From assembly GCA_964372215.1 (NCBI GenBank), contig CAYJQC010000030.1, positions 1 to 51,612 on the forward strand: a stretch of DNA of 51,612 nucleotides, read 5' to 3'. The position numbers were made by a program, and so were the translations under genes. The stretch is from DAIMFL01 sp964372215 (GTDB taxonomy: Bacteria > Pseudomonadota > Alphaproteobacteria > Dongiales > Dongiaceae). Positions 42,252 through 51,489 of the stretch are shown here, in pieces. The first letter of the stretch is position 1. Each line of letters starts with the position of its first letter. The notes below the pieces were generated by a model that saw only the letters and a list, made by a program, of their open reading frames with translations, was not told where the DNA came from and did no database searches.

Positions 42252-44315
42252 ATGAGCGCGAGCCCGCGCGACGGCGCGCCACAGCCCGTCGAAGAAGTTA
42301 AGAATCTGTTGAAACGCGGGGGAGCGAGGCTCGACGAGACGGCGCTGACCCGGCTCCTGGAAGGGGTCGTCGCAGCCCCGGAAGGCGAAGATCCGGAGGC
42401 CTGGATCGGGCTGCTGGGCGGCCGCTTCGACGCCGCCGGGCGGGCCCGCCTGCGGGCCCTCAGGGATGCCCTCGCGGCGGGCCGTCGTGGCATAGATGAC
42501 ACAGTCGCGCCCGCCGCGCGCGGCGCCCATCTTGCTGCACTGCGAAAGGAGCTGGCGCGGCGCGGCATCGGCGGCTTCCTGGTGCCGCGCGCCGACGAGC
42601 ATCAGGGCGAGTACGTGCCGCCGCGGGCCGAGCGCCTGGCCTGGCTCACCGGCTTCACCGGCTCGGCCGGGCTGGCGGTGGTGCTGGCCGACCACGCCGC
42701 GGTGTTCGTCGACGGGCGCTACACCTTGCAGGTGCGCAACCAGGTCGACGGCACGCTGTTCGAACCCTGCCACAGCGCCGACCAGCCGGCTGAGGCCTGG
42801 ATCGCCGCCAGGCTTCCAAAGGGGGCGGTGCTGGGCTACGACCCCTGGCTGCACACGCTGGACGGGGTCGCCCGGCTGCAGGAGGCGGTGGCCAAGGCCG
42901 GCGGCAGCCTGGCGGCGCTGCCGGACAATCCGCTCGACGCGGTGTGGACCGATCAGCCGCCGCCGCCGATCGCGCCGGTGGTGCCGCACGATCTCGCCTA
43001 TGCCGGCAAGAGCGCCACCGAAAAGCGGCAGGAACTGGGCGCCAAGCTCGCCGCCGACGGCGTCGACGCGGCGGTGCTGTCGCTGCCCGATTCGATCGCC
43101 TGGCTGCTCAACATCCGCGGCGCCGACGTGCCGCACACCCCGCTGCCGCTGTCCTTCGCCATCCTGCGCCAGGACGGCACCGTCGACCTGTTCGTCGAGC
43201 GGATGAAGCTGATGCCGGACCTCGAGCGCCATCTCGGCAACGGCGTCGCGCTCAGGGCGCCGCAGGAGCTGGGCGCGGAGCTCGACCGCCTGGGCGGCGT
43301 GCAGGCGCGGGTGCTGGCCGATCCGGCGAGCGCGCCGGCCTGGGTGTTCGATCGCCTGGCCGCCGCCGGGACCAGGCCGGTCAAGGGCGACGATCCCTGC
43401 GCCCTGCCCAAGGCCTGCAAGAACGACGTCGAGATCGCCGGCACCCGCAACGCCCATCGGCGCGACGGCGCGGCGGTGTCGCGCTTCCTGTGCTGGCTCG
43501 CGGCGGAGGCGCCGAACGGCACGGTCAGCGAGCTCGATGCGGCGGCCAGGCTGCACGCGTTCCGGCGCAAGAACGAGCTGTTCCGCGACCTGTCCTTCGA
43601 CACCATCGCCGGCGCCGGCCCGAACGGCGCGATCGTGCATTACCGCTCGACCGAAAAGACCAACCGGGCGCTGGCGCCCGGCGAGATCTTCCTGCTCGAT
43701 TCCGGGGCGCAGTATCTCGACGGCACCACCGACATCACCCGCACCACGATCGTCGGCGCCGTGCCGGCGGGCGCCGCCGGCGCGGAGATGCGCGACCGCT
43801 TCACCCGCGTGCTGAAGGGCCACATCGCCCTCGCGACCGCGCGCTTCCCCAAGGGCACCTCGGGCAGCCAGCTCGACGCCCTGGCGCGCGCCGCGCTCTG
43901 GCAGGCCGGGCTCGACTACGACCACGGCACCGGCCATGGCGTCGGCAGCTATCTCGGCGTCCACGAGGGGCCGCAGCGCATCTCAAAGCTGCCGAACCGG
44001 GTCGGGCTGGAGCCCGGCATGATCGTCTCCAACGAGCCCGGCTACTACAAGACCGGCGCCTATGGCATCCGCATCGAGAACCTGGTGGTGGTGGTGCCGC
44101 TCGAACTGCCGGGGGCCGAGCGCGAGATGCGCGGCTTCGAGACCCTGACCCTGGCGCCGATCGACCGGCGCCTCGTCGACGCCGGGCTGCTGAGCGCCGC
44201 GGAGATCGCCTGGCTCGACGCCTATCACGCCCGGGTCAGGAGCGAGCTCGCGCCGCTGGTCGACGCGGCGACGGCGCGCTGGCTGGAGGATGCCACCGCG
44301 CCGCTCGCCACGTAA
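42252..44315 (+). CDS. pepP: X-Pro aminopeptidase (M24B, aminopeptidase P)
   Basis: 687 residues; removes N-terminal residues preceding proline. The catalytic pita-bread domain has metal ligands in FLLDSGAQYLDGTTDITRT (two Asp), GTGHGVGSYLGVHEG (His), SNEPGYY (Glu) and IRIENL (Glu). The creatinase-like N-domain starts near LAALRKELARRGIGGFLVP. About 100 residues before it (VEEVKNLLKRGGARLD...) form an extra helical extension not in classical PepP. A further in-frame ATG at 42201 is possible. Adjacent 12-bp repeats follow the stop directly. Confidence 0.88.
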   Translation: MSASPRDGAPQPVEEVKNLLKRGGARLDETALTRLLEGVVAAPEGEDPEAWIGLLGGRFDAAGRARLRALRDALAAGRRGIDDTVAPAARGAHLAALRKELARRGIGGFLVPRADEHQGEYVPPRAERLAWLTGFTGSAGLAVVLADHAAVFVDGRYTLQVRNQVDGTLFEPCHSADQPAEAWIAARLPKGAVLGYDPWLHTLDGVARLQEAVAKAGGSLAALPDNPLDAVWTDQPPPPIAPVVPHDLAYAGKSATEKRQELGAKLAADGVDAAVLSLPDSIAWLLNIRGADVPHTPLPLSFAILRQDGTVDLFVERMKLMPDLERHLGNGVALRAPQELGAELDRLGGVQARVLADPASAPAWVFDRLAAAGTRPVKGDDPCALPKACKNDVEIAGTRNAHRRDGAAVSRFLCWLAAEAPNGTVSELDAAARLHAFRRKNELFRDLSFDTIAGAGPNGAIVHYRSTEKTNRALAPGEIFLLDSGAQYLDGTTDITRTTIVGAVPAGAAGAEMRDRFTRVLKGHIALATARFPKGTSGSQLDALARAALWQAGLDYDHGTGHGVGSYLGVHEGPQRISKLPNRVGLEPGMIVSNEPGYYKTGAYGIRIENLVVVVPLELPGAEREMRGFETLTLAPIDRRLVDAGLLSAAEIAWLDAYHARVRSELAPLVDAATARWLEDATAPLAT

Positions 44316-44361
44316 TCAGGGCCGGGATCAGGGCCGGGATCAGGGCCGGGATCAGGGCCGC
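44316..44361. repeat. 12-bp tandem repeat, about 3.8 copies
   Basis: Units of TCAGGGCCGGGA begin at 44316, 44328, 44340 and 44352, starting right after the pepP stop. On the minus strand each unit supplies a TGA in the same frame, so the convergent EF-hand gene ends in four successive in-frame stops. Confidence 0.85.
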
Positions 44362-45158
44362 GTCGAGCGGAATTCCCACACCGTGACCTTGCCGTCCCGG
44401 TCGAGATCGGCGGCGACGAAGCGGGCCTCGCCGGCGGCCATGAACTCGGCAAGGGAAACCTTGCCGTCGCCGTCGCGGTCCATCGCCGCGAAGCGCTCGG
44501 CGCGGCGCTGCAGCATCGCATCGTGGTGCGGATCCATGCCGGCCCCGAAGCCCCGATGGGCGGCGTCGTGCTCCTCGGCGGTGACAAAGCCGTCATCGTC
44601 GCCGTCCATCGCCGCGAACTGCGCCGCGCGCCGGCTCGCCGCCTCGTCCGGGCTCACCAGGCCATCGCCGTTGTCGTCGATGGTCGCGAACATCTGCGGC
44701 ATGCCGCCGCCGCCCATCATGCCCTGCTGCATCATGCCGGGACCGTAGCCCTGGCCCATCATCCCGGGTCCCATCATCCCGGGTCCCATCATGCCCTGGC
44801 CCATCATTCCCGGACCCATCATCCCCTGGCCATAGCCCGGCATCATGCCGGGGCCGTAGCCTTGGCCCATCCCCTGGCCATAGCCCGGCATCATGCCGGG
44901 TCCATAGCCCTGGCCCATCCCCGGTCCGTAGCCCTGCATCATGCCGGGGCCCATCATGCCCGGCCCCATCATGCCCTGGCCCATGCCCTGGCCCATGAAC
45001 GGGCAACCGGCCCAGCCCGATCCGGCGCCCGGCGCCGCGGGCTGGCCCTCGGACTCCTGAGCGCCCCCCATCATCTGTGCCTGGGCCGACGGGCCAAAGG
45101 CGGCCGCGCCGACGGCGAACGCGGCGGCGGCGAGAATCCTGTGCAGCGACGATGCCAT
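44352..45158 (-). CDS. Exported Met/Gly-rich EF-hand protein
   Basis: 268 residues. Signal peptide (to about AQAQ, 28), a Met/Gly/Pro-rich repeat zone (about 52-155; units of GPGMM, GQGYGPGMM and PGYGQGM), then four EF-hand loops starting at D161 (DDNGDGLVSPDE), D185 (DGDDDGFVTAEE), D227 (DRDGDGKVSLAE) and D251 (DLDRDGKVTVWE). The EF-hands should bind Ca2+; Met-rich repeats are known in periplasmic copper and silver proteins, so soft-metal binding is possible but inferred. It is a single gene convergent with pepP. Confidence 0.82.
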   Translation of the reverse strand: MASSLHRILAAAAFAVGAAAFGPSAQAQMMGGAQESEGQPAAPGAGSGWAGCPFMGQGMGQGMMGPGMMGPGMMQGYGPGMGQGYGPGMMPGYGQGMGQGYGPGMMPGYGQGMMGPGMMGQGMMGPGMMGPGMMGQGYGPGMMQQGMMGGGGMPQMFATIDDNGDGLVSPDEAASRRAAQFAAMDGDDDGFVTAEEHDAAHRGFGAGMDPHHDAMLQRRAERFAAMDRDGDGKVSLAEFMAAGEARFVAADLDRDGKVTVWEFRSTRP

Positions 45159-45346
45159 GAAACACCTCCAGTGACGGCTGCCTCGGCGCCCGGCGCGCCC
45201 GTGCGCCAGGGATCGCGGACGCAGCCTGGTTGACGGTGAAGGCAGTATCGGGCCGGCGCGCGGCGGCGGCCTTGACCCAGATCAGCACGAGTTTCCAGGT
45301 GGAGGAACCTCGCCTCGACGGTGCGGCCGCGCTCGTGCGGCGCGAT

Positions 45347-47437
45347 TCAGCCGCGGCCGAGGAGCTTCAGGAACTCGGCCTCGCTCATGGTGGCGACGCC
45401 GAGTTCCGCCGCCTTCTTCGCCTTGGAGCCGGCATCGGCGCCGACCACCACGATGTCGGTCTTCTTGGAGACCGAGCCGGCCACCTTGGCGCCGAGCGAC
45501 TCGGCGGTCGCCTTGGCCTCGCCCCGGGTCATGTTCTCGAGCGTGCCGGTGAACACCACGGTCTTGCCCGATATCGGCGAGCCGCCGGCGGCGGGCGCCG
45601 GCATGTCCTCGATGGTGAGCTCCTTGTCGAGGTCGTCGAGCACCTTCAGGTTATGCACCTCGGCGAAGAAGCCGAGGATGTCGGCGGCGACCGAGGGGCC
45701 GATGCCGTCGATGTTGTCGAGATCCTGATAGGCGGCGCTGGCCTCGTCCTGGGCCTCGAGCATGGCGTCGCGCCAAGCTCGGTAAGAACCGTAGTTGCGC
45801 GCCAGTAGCTTGGCCGTCGACTCGCCGACCTGGCGGATGCCGAGCGCATAGATGAACCGGTCGAGGCGAACCCGGCGCCGCGCCTCGATGGCGTCGACGA
45901 GCTTGCCCGCCGACTGCTCGCCCCAGCCGTCGCGCTCGGCGATCGCCTGGCGGTGCGTATGCAGGCGGAAAATATCGCCCGGCTGCTCGATCAGCTTGTC
46001 GGTCCAGAACGCGACGATGTGCTTCTCGCCGAGGCCCTCGATGTCGAAGGCATTGCGGCTGACGAAATGCTTCAGCCGCTCGACCGCCTGGGCCGGGCAG
46101 ACCAGTCCGCCGGTGCAGCGCCACGCCACCTCGCCGGGCTCGCGGATCGCCAGGCTCCCGCAGGCCGGGCATTCGTGCGGGAATTCGAACGGCTTGCTGC
46201 CCTTCCTCGGCCGCTTTGCCAGCACCACCTCGACCACCTGGGGAATCACGTCGCCGGCGCGCTGCACCACCACATGGTCGCCGACGCGGATGTCCTTGCG
46301 CGCGATCTCGTCCTCGTTGTGCAGGGTGGCGCGGGCGACGACGACGCCGCCCACGGTGATCGGCTCGAGCTCGGCCACCGGGGTCAGCACGCCGGTGCGG
46401 CCGACCTGGACGGTGATGTCCTTGAGCAGCGTCACCGCCCGCTCGGCGGCGAACTTGTGGGCGATCGCCCAGCGTGGCGCGCGGCTGACGAAGCCGAGGC
46501 GCTCCTGCCAGTCCAGGCGGTTCACCTTGTAGACGACGCCGTCGATGTCGTAGGGCAGCTCGGCGCGGGCCTCGGCGATGCGGCCGTACAGCGCCAGGGC
46601 CTGGTCGATGGACTTGCACAGCTTGGCCTCCGGATTGACGGCGAAGCCCCAGCGCTTCAGCCGCTCCAGGAAATGCCAATGGGAATCGCCGGCCGGCCCA
46701 TCGATCTCGCCCCAGGCATAGGCGAAGAAGCGCAGCGGTCGCGAGGCGGTGACGGCCGAGTCGAGCTGGCGCACGCTGCCGGCGGCGGCATTGCGCGGAT
46801 TGGCGAACACCGGCTCGTCCTCGGCTTCGCGCCGGGCGTTGAGCTCGGCGAACTCGGCGCGGCGCATGTAGACCTCGCCGCGGATCTCGACGACGGCGGG
46901 AATGTCGCGGCCGGCGAGGGTCTTCGGCACGTCGTCGAGGGTCCAGAGATTCTGGGTGATGTCCTCGCCGACCACGCCGTCGCCGCGGGTCGCGCCCTGG
47001 ACGAAGCGGCCCCGCTCGTAGCGCAGCGAGGCCGACAGCCCGTCGATCTTCGGCTCGGCGACGATCTCGATCGGCTCCTCCGGCTTCAGGTTGAGGAAGC
47101 GCCGGATGCGCGCCACGAACTCCCGCACGTCCGCCTCGTCGAAGGCGTTGTCGAGCGAGAGCATGGGCTTCGCATGGGTCACCTTGGCGAAGCCGGGCGC
47201 CGGCGCGGCGCCGACGCGGCTGTTCGGGCTGTCCGCGCGCTTCAGCTTGGGGAAGCGCGCCTCGATCAGATCGTTGCGGCGCCTGAGCGCGTCGTACTCG
47301 GCGTCGGAGATCTCCGGCGCGTCCTGCTGGTGATACAGCGCGTCGTGACGGGCGATCTCGGCGGCCAGCCGTGCCAGCTCCTCCGCCGCCTGGTCCCGGC
47401 TCAGCTTGTCGACCGGGGTCCGGGCGAGGGTGCTCAT
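45347..47437 (-). CDS. ligA: NAD-dependent DNA ligase
   Basis: 696 residues; seals nicks in replication and repair using NAD+. Domain Ia HDALYHQQDAPEISDAEYD, adenylation domain with active-site K130 in AEPKIDGLSASLRYERGR, OB-fold, zinc finger (CPACG, then CTGGLVCPAQ), HhH region (LDRFIYALGIRQVGESTAKLLA) and C-terminal BRCT (GKTVVFTGTLENMTRGEA). The start overlaps the recN stop by 4 bp. An apparent long frame joining it to recN is an artefact of the insert in recN. Confidence 0.96.
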   Translation of the reverse strand: MSTLARTPVDKLSRDQAAEELARLAAEIARHDALYHQQDAPEISDAEYDALRRRNDLIEARFPKLKRADSPNSRVGAAPAPGFAKVTHAKPMLSLDNAFDEADVREFVARIRRFLNLKPEEPIEIVAEPKIDGLSASLRYERGRFVQGATRGDGVVGEDITQNLWTLDDVPKTLAGRDIPAVVEIRGEVYMRRAEFAELNARREAEDEPVFANPRNAAAGSVRQLDSAVTASRPLRFFAYAWGEIDGPAGDSHWHFLERLKRWGFAVNPEAKLCKSIDQALALYGRIAEARAELPYDIDGVVYKVNRLDWQERLGFVSRAPRWAIAHKFAAERAVTLLKDITVQVGRTGVLTPVAELEPITVGGVVVARATLHNEDEIARKDIRVGDHVVVQRAGDVIPQVVEVVLAKRPRKGSKPFEFPHECPACGSLAIREPGEVAWRCTGGLVCPAQAVERLKHFVSRNAFDIEGLGEKHIVAFWTDKLIEQPGDIFRLHTHRQAIAERDGWGEQSAGKLVDAIEARRRVRLDRFIYALGIRQVGESTAKLLARNYGSYRAWRDAMLEAQDEASAAYQDLDNIDGIGPSVAADILGFFAEVHNLKVLDDLDKELTIEDMPAPAAGGSPISGKTVVFTGTLENMTRGEAKATAESLGAKVAGSVSKKTDIVVVGADAGSKAKKAAELGVATMSEAEFLKLLGRG

Positions 47438-49243
47438 GCGGCACCGCCGATCAGCCGCTCGGCGGCGGCGCGCGCCTCGGGCGTCACCTCGGCGCCGGCC
47501 AGCATGCGGGCGATCTCCTCGCGGCTCTGGGCCGGCGTCAGCCGCTCGACCCGGGTCAGAGTCGCCTTGTCCTTGGTCTCCTTGAACACCCGCCAGTGAT
47601 GGGCCGCGCGCGCGGCGACCTGCGGCGAGTGGGTGACCACCAGCACCTGCACCGTCCCGGCGAGGCGCGCCAGCCGCTCGCCGACGGCGGCGGCGGTGGC
47701 GCCGCCCCCCCCCCGCGCGCCCGCGGGGCAAACCCCGGGTCGCCCCCCGCGGGCGCCCGCCCGCCCCCCCCCCGCCCCGGGGGCGGCGCCCCCGCGGCCG
47801 CCCCCGGGGGGGGGGGGTGGCGCCGCCGACTCCGGCGTCGACCTCGTCGAACACCAGGGTCGCCACCGGGTCGGCGGCGGCGAGCGCCACCTTGAGCGCC
47901 AGCATGAAGCGGGCGAGTTCGCCGCCCGAGGCGATGCGCCCGAGCGGGCCCGGCGGGGTGCCGGGATTGGTCGCGACCTCGAAGGCGACCCGGTCGATCC
48001 CGTGCTCGCCCCAGTGCGGCTCCTCGAGGCGTTCCTGCCGCGTGGCGAAGCGCGCCTTGTCGAGCTTGAGCGGCGGCAGCTCGGCGTTGACCGCCTTGTC
48101 GAATTTCCTGGCCGCGACCCGGCGTGCGGCGCTGATCGCCTCGGCGGCGTCGACATAGGCCTGGCGCGCCGCCGCTTCGTCCTTGGCGAGCTTGGCCAGC
48201 AGGTTGCCGCCGCCCTCGATGGCGGCGAGCTGCGCCGCCAGCTTCTCGCGCAGGGCCGCCAGATCGTCGACGGTCACGCCATGCTTGCGCGCCAAGCCGC
48301 GCAGGCCGAACAGCCGTTCCTCGATCTTCTCGAGCCGGCGAGGATCGGGATCGAGGGTGCCCAGGACATGCCGAAGCTGGGCGATCGCCTCGGCGGCTTC
48401 CGCGGCGGCGCGATCGAGCGCCCCGCCGGCCGGCGCCAGTTGTTCGGCGATGCCGCCCAGGCCGGGCAGGGCGGCCAGTCGATCGAGCCGGCGCTGGGCC
48501 GCCGCCAGAGCGCCCTCGACACCGCGCCCGCCCTCGCCGGCGAGCTCGCTCAGGGCGCCGTCCAGCGCCTCGACCAGCTTTTCGCGATGCATCATCACGC
48601 TGCGCTGCTCGGCGAGCCCGGTTTCCTCGCCGGGCTGCGGATCGAAGGCGTCGAGCTCGTGCAGCGCGTGGCGTAGAAAGTCCTCGTCGCGCTGCGCCCG
48701 TGCCATCTCGGCGACCGCGGCCTCGTGCGCCTCGGCGGCCGCGCGCCAGCGCCGCCAGGCACCGGCGAGGCCGGCGGTCTTGCCGCCGAGTCCGGCGAAG
48801 GCATCGAGCAGGGCGCGGTGGCTCGCCGGGTCGAGCAGCCCGCGCGATTCGAACTGGCCCTCGATTTCCACCAGCGCCTCGCCGAGCTGGCGCAGCAGCC
48901 CGATGCTGGCCGGCTGATCGTTGACGAAGGCGCGGCTGCGGCCGTCGGCGCCGAGCTGGCGGCGCAGCACCAGGCCGTCGCCGGCGTCGATCGCCTGCTC
49001 GGCCAGCAGATCGCGCACCGGGTGGCGCGGCGGCAGATCGAACTCGGCGACCACCACGGCCTGGGCGGCGCCGTGGCGCACCAGCAGGCTGTCGGCGCGC
49101 GCGCCGAGCGCGAGACCGAGGGCGTCGAGCAGGATCGATTTGCCGGCGCCGGTCTCGCCGGTCAGCGCCGACAGGCCGGCGCGGAACTCCAGGTCCAGCC
49201 GATCGATCAGCACCACGTCGCGGATGGAGAGACTGAGCAGCAT
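47434..49243 (-). CDS. recN: DNA repair protein RecN (frame broken by a suspect insert)
   Basis: SMC-like ATPase of double-strand break repair. The N-terminal part (49243 down to about 47828) has Walker A LTGETGAGKSILLDALGL, coiled-coil arms, the signature region IASGGELARFMLALK and Walker B TLVFDEVDAGVGG; the C-terminal part (about 47703 down to 47434) has ATAAAVGERLARLAG, VLVVTHSPQVAARA and EEIARMLAGAEVTPEA. Between them 121 bp of C/G-rich sequence, bounded by the 12-bp repeat GGTGGCGCCGCC (47695-47706 and 47816-47827), shifts the frame. Removing 121 bp leaves 1689 bp, exactly 563 codons, a normal RecN of 562 residues. The gene is therefore probably intact in the organism. Middle gene of bamD-recN-ligA. 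Confidence 0.9.
47704..47824. other. 121-bp low-complexity insert in recN, likely assembly artefact
   Basis: A stretch dominated by C and G runs lies between two copies of GGTGGCGCCGCC whose offset is exactly 121 bp. Its texture matches the flanks of the N gaps. Excision restores the RecN frame through GVGGATAAAVGERL. Confidence 0.85.
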
Positions 49244-49283
49244 GGCGGCGGCGGGGGGTCCCCGGGATGCTGCCGGCCCGCGG

Positions 49284-50102
49284 TCAGAACACGTCGCTGA
49301 GCCAGGAACCTTCCTTTTCCTGGGGCAGGAGGTCCTGGCCGGTGAGCAGCGCGTAGCTGTCCTGATACCAATCGCTGCCCGGGAAGTTGTAGCCGAGCAC
49401 CGCCGCCGCGGCTTGCGCCTCGTCCTTGATGCCGAGCGCCAGATAGCATTCGGTCAGGCGATGCAGGGCCTCGGGCACATGGGTCGTGGTCTGGAATTTC
49501 TCGATCACCTGGCGGAACCGGTTGATCGCGGCGAGGTACAGGCCCTGATTCTCGTAATAGCGGCCGATCTCCATTTCCTTGCCGGCGAGGTGGTCGCGCG
49601 TCAGGTCGATCTTGAGCGAGGCATCCCGCGCATAGTCGGTGTTGGGAAAGCGGCGCACCACTTCGACCAGCGCGTCGAGCGCGAGCTGGGTGTTCTTCTG
49701 GTCGCGGCGCACGTCGGAGATCTGCTCGTAATAGGACAGCGCCTTCAGGTAATAGGCATAGGCGGCGTTGCGGTGGCTGGGATGCAGCTCGATGAAGCGG
49801 TCGACCGCGATCACCGCGTCGTCGTACTTGTTCTGCTGGTAATAGGCGTAGGCGGCCATGAGCTGGGCCTGGGTCGCCCAGGTCGAATAGGGGTGCTGCC
49901 GCTCGACCTCGTCGAACTGCCGCGCCGCTTCGATGTAGTTGCCCGCCAGCATGGCGTCGTGGGCCTGGTTGTAGATCTCTTCAGGCGGGCGCTCGACATA
50001 CTCGGGCTGGTCGCTGGAGCACGCGGCCAGCGCCGGCAGCAGCAGCAACGCGGCCGCCGTCAGCATACTCAGGTGGGTGCGCGGCCTTTCGAGGGAACTC
50101 AT
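49284..50102 (-). CDS. bamD: Outer membrane protein assembly factor BamD
   Basis: 272-residue lipoprotein of the BAM complex. Signal with lipobox LAAC (C28), then TPR repeats: IYNQAHDAMLAGNYIEAARQ, ATQAQLMAAYAYYQQNKYDD, AAYAYYLKALSYYEQI, AGKEMEIGRYYENQGLYLAA, and ALHRLTECYLALG. ATG 50102 is chosen over the long upstream frame because it places the lipobox correctly. It has its own predicted promoter and a structured leader; recN starts 41 bp after its stop. Confidence 0.94.
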   Translation of the reverse strand: MSSLERPRTHLSMLTAAALLLLPALAACSSDQPEYVERPPEEIYNQAHDAMLAGNYIEAARQFDEVERQHPYSTWATQAQLMAAYAYYQQNKYDDAVIAVDRFIELHPSHRNAAYAYYLKALSYYEQISDVRRDQKNTQLALDALVEVVRRFPNTDYARDASLKIDLTRDHLAGKEMEIGRYYENQGLYLAAINRFRQVIEKFQTTTHVPEALHRLTECYLALGIKDEAQAAAAVLGYNFPGSDWYQDSYALLTGQDLLPQEKEGSWLSDVF

Positions 50103-50159
50103 GATTCGTGACGATCCTCCAGCCACCGCCGTTGCCACATGTCGGGCAACCGACGGGGA

Positions 50160-50181
50160 GGCCGCGGGAAAGCCCGCGGCC
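50160..50181 (-). repeat. Hairpin in the bamD leader
   Basis: GGCCGCGGG and CCCGCGGCC form a perfect 9-bp stem with a 4-base loop. It lies between the predicted bamD transcription start (about 50189) and the ATG, without a U-tract on the minus strand. It could also end the lpxC transcript. Confidence 0.6.
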
Positions 50182-50195
50182 GAGTTTGGTCCAGG

Positions 50196-50225
50196 ACTAT
50201 AATTGGCTCGGGGCCATCGCCTCAA
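50196..50225 (-). promoter_or_regulatory. Predicted promoter of bamD-recN-ligA
   Basis: On the minus strand, TTGAGG (50220-50225) and TATAGT (50196-50201) are 18 bp apart; four and five of six bases match the housekeeping consensus. It would give an 88-base leader. Confidence 0.5.
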
Positions 50226-50389
50226 GCGCGCTTCCCGACCGTGGCACGGAGGAGCAACCCCAGACGCTGGATCGAATCGCGGCAAATCGGCGCGTTTCGT
50301 GACCGCGGCGGCCTTCGGCGGAGCCGCACCGGGAGGCACCCCGTCCAGCCCGGTTCGGCCTCGGACGCGCAGGCTGCGGACAGATCGGT

Positions 50390-51295
50390 TCAGCCGGCGG
50401 TGAACCGCCGCCGTCGGCTCGGCGATTCCTGCGGCTCCCAGCACCAGGAATCGGGCGCGGCGAACAGGGCCGCCAGCAGCCGGTGGTTCATGCGGTGGCC
50501 GGAACGGATGCCCTCGAAGCGGCCGATCAGCGGCGCACCGGCCAGGAACAGGTCGCCGATCGCGTCGAGCGCCTTGTGGCGGACGAACTCGTCGGGAAAG
50601 CGCAGTCCCTCCAGGTTGACCACGCGCTCGTCCTGCACCACCACCGCGTTGTCGAGCGAGGCGCCGCGGGCCAGGCCGGCGGCGCGCAGCGATTCGACTT
50701 CGTGCCGGAAGCCATAGGTGCGGGCCCGGGAAACCTCGGCACGGAACCGATCGAGGGTCGTGGAAAAGCGCTGCCGCAGGATCGGCGGCGTCGGATAGTC
50801 GATCTCCACGGTGACCGAGAACCGGTCGTCGGGCAGCAGCCGCGTGGTCCGCTCGGCATCGGCGATCTCGACCGGCGCCAGCACGCGGATGGCAGTGCGC
50901 GGCAGCTCCTGCTCGAGCGTGCCGGCGCGATCGATCAGCACGGCGAAGGGCTCGGCGCTGCCGTCCATGATCGGCAGCTCGGGCCCGTCGATCTCGACGA
51001 TCGCGTTGTCGATGCCGCATCCGGCGAAGGCGGCGAGCAGATGCTCGATCGTCGCCACCCGATTGCCGGCCGGATCGGTCAGCGCCGTGCACATCGGGGC
51101 GTCCACCACATTGCGCCAGGAGGCGGCGATCTCGACCCCGCCGAGGTCGCTGCGCCGGAACACGACGCCGCTTCCCGCCGGCGCCGGCCGCAGGGTCATC
51201 GCTGCCGTGGCGCCGCTGTGCAGCGCGATACCGGAGCAGCGAACCAGGGTCTCGAGCGTCGTCTGCAAAGCGTCTGTCGCCCCTGGCGCGGCCAT
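50390..51295 (-). CDS. lpxC: UDP-3-O-acyl-N-acetylglucosamine deacetylase
   Basis: 301-residue zinc deacetylase, the committed step of lipid A synthesis, cytoplasmic. Seen: TLVRCSGIALHSG start of the fold, TIEHLLAAFAGCGIDN with zinc His H85 and catalytic-type E84, ARTYGFRHEVE, FVRHKALDAIGDLFLAG with zinc Asp, and GIRSGHRMNHRLLAALF with zinc His and general-acid His. It sits between ftsZ and bamD, the standard alphaproteobacterial order. The C-terminus ends in a short Arg-rich tail. Confidence 0.96.
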   Translation of the reverse strand: MAAPGATDALQTTLETLVRCSGIALHSGATAAMTLRPAPAGSGVVFRRSDLGGVEIAASWRNVVDAPMCTALTDPAGNRVATIEHLLAAFAGCGIDNAIVEIDGPELPIMDGSAEPFAVLIDRAGTLEQELPRTAIRVLAPVEIADAERTTRLLPDDRFSVTVEIDYPTPPILRQRFSTTLDRFRAEVSRARTYGFRHEVESLRAAGLARGASLDNAVVVQDERVVNLEGLRFPDEFVRHKALDAIGDLFLAGAPLIGRFEGIRSGHRMNHRLLAALFAAPDSWCWEPQESPSRRRRFTAG

Positions 51296-51379
51296 GGGAG
51301 GGAAGGGGTGCCCGAAAAAACGGCGCCCCAGGAGGCCATTTCACCATGGGCCGCCCGGGGCGCTCAATTCACGACTTGT

Positions 51380-51399
51380 GACGGCCGGTTACGGCCGTC
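51380..51399. repeat. Hairpin in the ftsZ-lpxC spacer
   Basis: GACGGCCG and CGGCCGTC, a perfect 8-bp stem with loop GTTA. No T-tract on the minus strand, so it is not a clear terminator. Confidence 0.55.
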
Positions 51400-51406
51400 G
51401 CCCCCA

Positions 51407-51459
51407 TGCCCGCCATCAGGGTGCCCGCCACCTGGGAGCGTCAGTCCGGATGGCGGGCA
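51407..51459. repeat. 11-bp inverted repeat after ftsZ
   Basis: TGCCCGCCATC (51407-51417) and GATGGCGGGCA (51449-51459) are separated by 31 bases, 31 bp after the ftsZ stop. Possible transcript-end or regulatory structure. Confidence 0.5.
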
Positions 51460-51489
51460 ATCGGGGTCTGCCTGCCGGCTCTCCGCGCC

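Noticed and set aside
44715..45000. CRISPR-like repeats
   Set aside because: The repeated words encode the Met/Gly-rich segment of a protein in frame, with no unique spacers of constant length.
45953..47599. Long plus-strand reading frame opposite ligA and recN
   Set aside because: It is the mirror of highly conserved ligA coding sequence; codon-position GC bias keeps it open.
45347..49243. A single 1298-residue RecN-LigA fusion protein
   Set aside because: The joining part reads as Arg/Gly-rich nonsense antisense-like sequence; both proteins are complete in their own frames once the 121-bp insert is removed, and ligA has its own ATG overlapping the recN stop.
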